Below, one piece after another: positions 59,288 to 64,000 of a stretch of 64,000 nucleotides of DNA (position 1 is its first letter; every line of letters starts with the position of its first letter). Source of the stretch: Bacteroidota bacterium (GTDB lineage: Bacteria > Bacteroidota > Bacteroidia > Chitinophagales > Chitinophagaceae); the NCBI GenBank assembly GCA_018970395.1, contig JAGWWM010000002.1:1-64000 (forward strand), in the 5' to 3' direction. Position numbers and translations under genes: made by a program. The notes beneath the pieces were generated by a model, which worked only from the letters and a program-made list of their open reading frames with translations, searched no databases and was not told the origin of the DNA.

Positions 59288-61525
59288 TTGAGTCAACTTG
59301 CCACCATACCACCTTATACGCTGAATGCGGAGCAGGAAAAAAAAGAAATCCTGCGGCAGTATCGTTCGCTGCTGCGATTGCTGAAATCCAAACTCAAAAA
59401 GGGAGACAAAGAATTATTACGCGTGGCATTTGAAATAGCAGCGGACGCACATCGTACCATGCGTAGAAAAACCGGAGAGCCTTATATCCTTCATCCGTTG
59501 GCTGTGGCGCAAATTTGTGTAGAAGAAATCGGTCTGGGTGTTCGGTCCACCATCTGCGCGCTGCTGCACGATACCGTGGAAGACACGGATGTAACGCTCG
59601 ACGATCTGGAACATGAATTTGGCAGTGAAATCGCAAGAATCATTGACGGACTGACGAAAATCTCGAATGTGGTGGACACCAATTCCACACAACAGGCAGA
59701 GAACTTCAAGAAAATATTGCTTACCCTTACCGATGATCCGAGGGTCATTCTGATTAAACTAGCGGATCGCTTGCACAATATGCGAACGCTCGACGGCATG
59801 CGCCGTGAAAAGCAACTCAAAATTGCAAGTGAAACGATTTATATCTACGCGCCACTGGCACATCGACTGGGCTTATACAATATCAAAACGGAAATGGAAG
59901 ATCTCTCCATGAAATACATGGAGCCCGATATTTACCGAGACATCGCAAAAAAACTGGCTGAAACCAAAAGAGAAAGGAGTCGTTACATCAATGAATTTAT
60001 CAAGCCGGTAAAAGAACGCATGGAAAAAGCGGGCTTTACCACTTTCGACATTTACGGTCGGCCGAAATCCATCCATTCCATTTCCAATAAAATCAAAAAA
60101 AAGGGCGTATCCTTCGAAGAAGTGTATGACCTTTTTGCTATCCGCATTATCATTGATGCCCCTCAGGAAAAAGAAAAAGAAGAGTGCTGGAAAGCTTATT
60201 CGATTGTTACGGATATGTACACGCCTTCTCCCGAAAGAATGCGAGACTGGCTGAGCAATCCGAAGAACAACGGCTATGAGGCCTTGCATACCACCGTAAT
60301 GGGGCCTCAAGGCAAATGGGTGGAGGTACAGATACGCAGTCGGCGGATGAATGAAATTGCGGAGAAAGGATTGGCAGCGCACTGGAAATACAAGGAAGGC
60401 AGCGGAGATGAAGATCGTTTTGATAAATGGTTTCAGAATATCCGGGAAGTGCTCAACAATCAGGAGAGCAGCTCTCTAGATTTTTTACAGGATTTTAAAA
60501 GCTCATTCCTTGCGGAAGAAATTTATGTCTATACTCCAAAGGGAGATGTGAAAATGTTGCCTGTAGGTGCGACTGCGCTCGATTTTGCATTCCATGTGCA
60601 CTCCGATGTGGGCAGTCATTGCATCGGCGCGAAAGTGAATCATAAGCTGGTGCCCATTGCCCATAAACTTCGCAGCGGAGATCAGGTTGAAATCATCACG
60701 AGCAGCAAACAAAAACCCGGAGAAGACTGGCTGAATATCGTGGTTACCGCTAAAGCAAGAAACCGTATTAAGGATGCGCTGAAAGAAGAAAAAAGAAAGA
60801 TCGCCGATGAAGGGAAATACATTATCCAGCGTAAGCTGGAACAAATGGGGGTTGCTTATGATCTTACCAATATAGAAGTGTTGACCCATTTTTTCAAACA
60901 ACCTTCCCATCTTGAATTTTATTACAAGGTGGCCAACAAGTACATTGATCTGAAGGAATTAAAAGAAGTGCCTGTACACGGAGATCGCTTTGAATTACCT
61001 AAGCCTGTTAAACCTGCTGAAACACGAATACCTTATGACCCCTCCAAAGCATTGCCGGGAAAAGACAGTGAACTCATCATATTTGGAGAAAGCAGTGATA
61101 AAATTGTTTACACGCTCGCCAATTGTTGCAAGCCGATTCCGGGAGATGATGTGTTTGGCTTTGTCTCTATGGGAAAAGGACTCATCATTCACCGAACGAA
61201 TTGTCCGAACGCTACGCGACTGCTTTCCAATTTTGGGCATCGGGTGGTCAAAACAAAATGGGCTAAACACAAAGAGATTTCCTTTCTTACCGGCATTAAA
61301 ATCATCGGAGTGGATGATGTGGGAGCCGTAAGTAAAATACTCAGTCTGGTTTCCGGTGAAATGAAACTTAATATCAGCGCCATCACTATCGAAGCCAAAG
61401 AAGGCGTATTTGAAGGGAATATCCGCTTATTTGTACGAGATAAAGATGAACTTGATCGTCTGGTTTCAGGTCTGCTTAAATTACCGGGCATTGATAAAGT
61501 AGAGCGATACGATACCGAACAATAA
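59288..61525 (+). CDS. spoT: RelA/SpoT-family bifunctional (p)ppGpp synthetase/hydrolase
   Basis: HD domain (YILHPLAVAQI...LLHDTVEDTDV), synthetase (KSIHSISNKIKKKGVSFEEVYDLFAIRIII...NGYEALHTTVMGP), TGS and ACT domains. Confidence 0.96.
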   Translation: MSQLATIPPYTLNAEQEKKEILRQYRSLLRLLKSKLKKGDKELLRVAFEIAADAHRTMRRKTGEPYILHPLAVAQICVEEIGLGVRSTICALLHDTVEDTDVTLDDLEHEFGSEIARIIDGLTKISNVVDTNSTQQAENFKKILLTLTDDPRVILIKLADRLHNMRTLDGMRREKQLKIASETIYIYAPLAHRLGLYNIKTEMEDLSMKYMEPDIYRDIAKKLAETKRERSRYINEFIKPVKERMEKAGFTTFDIYGRPKSIHSISNKIKKKGVSFEEVYDLFAIRIIIDAPQEKEKEECWKAYSIVTDMYTPSPERMRDWLSNPKNNGYEALHTTVMGPQGKWVEVQIRSRRMNEIAEKGLAAHWKYKEGSGDEDRFDKWFQNIREVLNNQESSSLDFLQDFKSSFLAEEIYVYTPKGDVKMLPVGATALDFAFHVHSDVGSHCIGAKVNHKLVPIAHKLRSGDQVEIITSSKQKPGEDWLNIVVTAKARNRIKDALKEEKRKIADEGKYIIQRKLEQMGVAYDLTNIEVLTHFFKQPSHLEFYYKVANKYIDLKELKEVPVHGDRFELPKPVKPAETRIPYDPSKALPGKDSELIIFGESSDKIVYTLANCCKPIPGDDVFGFVSMGKGLIIHRTNCPNATRLLSNFGHRVVKTKWAKHKEISFLTGIKIIGVDDVGAVSKILSLVSGEMKLNISAITIEAKEGVFEGNIRLFVRDKDELDRLVSGLLKLPGIDKVERYDTEQ

Positions 61526-61590
61526 TTTTTCCTTTTTCTACCGCAAGGCTTTCACTTAATTTTGCCACTGCAATTTAAATAATCAAAAAT

Positions 61591-62871
61591 ATGGTAGATG
61601 TTTTATTAGGGCTTCAATGGGGAGATGAAGGGAAAGGGAAGGTCGTGGATTTTTTTGCCCCTCGCTATCAGGTAATCGCCCGATTTCAGGGAGGGCCAAA
61701 TGCCGGACACACCTTGTATGTTAAAGGAGAAAAAGTAGTATTGCACCAAATTCCGAGTGGTATTTTCCATGAAGAGATTACCAACCTCATCGGGAACGGA
61801 GTCGTACTCGATCCGGTAACCCTAAAAAAAGAATGCGAGAAAGTAGCTGCCTTCGGCGTAGATGTAAGAAAAAATCTGTTCATTGCCGAGCGCACAAATA
61901 TCATTGTGCCCACCCACCGGGCACTCGATAAAGCATCTGAATTGTCGAAGGGGGCAGAAAAGATTGGTTCAACCCTCAAAGGAATCGGCCCTGCTTATAT
62001 GGATAAAACCGGCAGAAATGCGCTACGTGTAGGGGATTTGTTGCGAAGTGATTTCAACACCCTGTATGAAAAACTGCGCACCAAGCATTTGCAGATGCTG
62101 GGCGTATATCAGTTTGAAGAAGATATTGCGGCCTGGGAAGCAGAATTCTTTGAAGCTGTTGCTTTTCTCAAGACCCTCAATATTGTGAATGGCGAATACT
62201 TTATTAATCAACAAATCAAAGCAGGGAAAAAAATACTGGCTGAAGGTGCGCAAGGAAGCATGCTGGATGTGGACTTCGGCACGTTTCCTTTTGTTACTTC
62301 TTCCAATACTATTTCCGCCGGTGTATGCACAGGTCTCGGTATTGCTCCTCAGCATATTGGTGAAGTAATCGGCGTTACAAAAGCGTATTGTACCCGAGTA
62401 GGTGGCGGCCCCTTCCCTACAGAATTATTCGATGAGACGGGAGAAGAACTTCGAAAAATCGGACATGAATTCGGAGCCACTACCGGACGTCCGCGCCGGT
62501 GCGGCTGGATGGATCTGGTTGCTCTTCATTACGCTTGCATGATCAATGGGGTTACACAGATTGTAATGACAAAGTCGGATGTACTGGATCATTTTAAACT
62601 ACTGCAAATTTGCAAATCGTATCGGGTGAATGGTCAGGAAACCCAACAAATGCCTTATCAGTTGTCCGATACAGATATCTCGCCTGTTTATGAAAATTTT
62701 GAAGGATGGGATAAACCGATTGCAAGTTGCGATAGCATGGATGATTTACCGGAGGCTTTCAACAAATACCTCCGATATATTACCGATTATCTCGACATAC
62801 CAATCACCTATATTTCCAATGGACCCGGAAGAGAACAAATTATTCATGAAAAGACAACCGCTACGGCATAA
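61591..62871 (+). CDS. purA: Adenylosuccinate synthase
   Basis: MVDVLLGLQWGDEGKGKVVDFFAPRYQVIARFQGGPNAGHTL; TTGRPRRCGWMDLVALHYA. Confidence 0.97.
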   Translation: MVDVLLGLQWGDEGKGKVVDFFAPRYQVIARFQGGPNAGHTLYVKGEKVVLHQIPSGIFHEEITNLIGNGVVLDPVTLKKECEKVAAFGVDVRKNLFIAERTNIIVPTHRALDKASELSKGAEKIGSTLKGIGPAYMDKTGRNALRVGDLLRSDFNTLYEKLRTKHLQMLGVYQFEEDIAAWEAEFFEAVAFLKTLNIVNGEYFINQQIKAGKKILAEGAQGSMLDVDFGTFPFVTSSNTISAGVCTGLGIAPQHIGEVIGVTKAYCTRVGGGPFPTELFDETGEELRKIGHEFGATTGRPRRCGWMDLVALHYACMINGVTQIVMTKSDVLDHFKLLQICKSYRVNGQETQQMPYQLSDTDISPVYENFEGWDKPIASCDSMDDLPEAFNKYLRYITDYLDIPITYISNGPGREQIIHEKTTATA

Positions 62872-62939
62872 AAAAAGACTACTAAAAATTTGGCTATTTA
62901 AAAAACTCGCTGAAATTTTACATATAAGAACGTTGTACC

Positions 62940-63356
62940 ATGGCAAAGTCAACTAAAAAAACAAATCCGAAAGCAAAAGAAAAACCGGCCGAAACCAAAA
63001 AGGCTTCTACTCGTTCCAAAAAACAAGAGGAAGATGATTTGGAGGAAGACGAGGAAACGAATGAATCGGAAGCCGGTTTAAAAAAACGCGGCAAAGCATC
63101 AGGATCCTCCAAAAAGAAATCGAATGATGACGATGAGGAGGACGATGATGATCTTCCCGAGGAAGAAGATGACTGGAATAAGGACGATGAAGATTATGAT
63201 CCTGATTTCGAAGAATTCGATCTGCCGAAATCATCTGCAAAAAAAGGGAAGAAAGGAAAGGGGGACGATGACGATTTGGGACTTGATGATGACTTCTCTG
63301 AATTTGATATGATGGGCGGCGGTAATGACTTTGATGATGACGATGATGATTTCTAA
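62940..63356 (+). CDS. Low-complexity Lys-rich/Asp-Glu-rich protein of unknown function
   Basis: MAKSTKKTNPKAKEKPAETKKASTRSKKQEEDDLEEDEE...NDFDDDDDDF; basic N-terminal half, very acidic C-terminal half, ordinary gene spacing after purA. Confidence 0.75.
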   Translation: MAKSTKKTNPKAKEKPAETKKASTRSKKQEEDDLEEDEETNESEAGLKKRGKASGSSKKKSNDDDEEDDDDLPEEEDDWNKDDEDYDPDFEEFDLPKSSAKKGKKGKGDDDDLGLDDDFSEFDMMGGGNDFDDDDDDF

Positions 63357-63364
63357 ATGAGGAT

Positions 63365-64000
63365 GTGAAAAGAATTTTTCAGTCTTTCCCGATACAAGAT
63401 ATTGCTTCTATTCAACAACAAGTGCTGTACTGGAGTCAACAGTCCGGCACTTGTGTTTTTTTAGACAATCACCAATATCAATCCCCCTATCATCAGTACG
63501 AATGCATGGCGGGCGCAGGCATACATCGGATGATCAGTGCCAATGCCGGCAATGCGCTGGATCAATTGCAACAGGCGATAGATGAACAGCCGGAATGGTG
63601 GATGGGGCATCTGGGCTACGGCCTCACTGCAGAAACTTCAGGTTTACCAACCTCCAACTCGTTTATCGTTTCTCGTTTTTCGACTATCGCAACACAACGA
63701 ATAACGAACAACGAACAACAAATAACCAGCCCCAACCGCTTCCCCGATGTCTTCTTCTTCATACCAAAAGTATTGATTCAAATTCAGGGGCATACGCTTT
63801 CCATTGGGAGTTTTCAAGCGAATCATGCGGAATTATATCAGGAAATTCTAGCCGCACGATATGATGCGACTTCTGCCTCTACACTACAGCTGCAAGAAAG
63901 AATCAGTCGTGCTGCCTATTTGGATAAAATTGAAACGATTCAGCACCATATTCGAAGAGGGGATTGTTATGAATTGAATTATTGTATGGAGTTCTATGCT
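63365..64000 (+). CDS. pabB: Aminodeoxychorismate synthase component I-like (partial, runs off right edge)
   Basis: GTG-initiated frame open to 64000 (212 codons): MKRIFQSFPIQDIASIQQQVLYWSQQSGTCVFLDN...WWMGHLGYGLTAE...FPDVFFFIPKVLIQIQGHTLSIGS...YLDKIETIQHHIRRGDCYELNYCMEFYA. Not in the ORF track because no stop lies in the window. Confidence 0.88.
   Translation, partial: MKRIFQSFPIQDIASIQQQVLYWSQQSGTCVFLDNHQYQSPYHQYECMAGAGIHRMISANAGNALDQLQQAIDEQPEWWMGHLGYGLTAETSGLPTSNSFIVSRFSTIATQRITNNEQQITSPNRFPDVFFFIPKVLIQIQGHTLSIGSFQANHAELYQEILAARYDATSASTLQLQERISRAAYLDKIETIQHHIRRGDCYELNYCMEFYA
63658..63728. repeat. Palindromic CGTTTNT/NAACGAA heptamer repeat inside pabB
   Basis: CTCGTTTATCGTTTCTCGTTTTTCGACTATCGCAACACAACGAATAACGAACAACGAACAACAAATAACC; same family as 16581-16641. 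Confidence 0.85.

Noticed and set aside
59873-60382. 169-aa minus-strand ORF inside the RelA/SpoT-family gene
   Set aside because: Antisense shadow ORF with no domain signature or independent regulatory signals.

Overview
The window is a Bacteroidota (probably Chitinophagaceae-like) chromosome segment. At the left edge is the right-hand end of an integrative element. It carries a partial type I R-M methyltransferase gene (hsdM, running off the left edge and absent from the ORF track), an XRE regulator, a Toprim/RecA-like primase-helicase-like protein, an excisionase-type HTH protein and an RteC-like gene split at an A9 run. The element appears to end at a tRNA-Ser 3'-end-like fragment (about 5371-5390). 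From about 5.4 kb the sequence is mostly ordinary chromosome: tRNA-Val, GH13 amylase, ispH, cmk, clpC, rnz, dapA, accA, two tandem SusC/SusD pairs, aroQ, kup, queA, upp, anmK, bshA, an EnvC-like gene, dut, ispF, the T9SS genes porV/porU/gldJ, murF, mce, a NadR-like kinase, pnuC, NifU-like, tRNA-Arg, a cobalamin riboswitch with btuB-cobT-cobS-cobC, a spoT-like RSH gene, purA and a partial pabB. The most unusual structure not explained by genes is a set of dispersed, modular, 7-nt-periodic, largely palindromic repeats. They abut start codons (cmk, dapA, queA, DUF4292), supply or overlap stop codons (dut, aroQ, susC), separate a susC from its susD, and in one case lie in frame inside pabB. All calls come from reading the sequence and the supplied translations; no database search was run.
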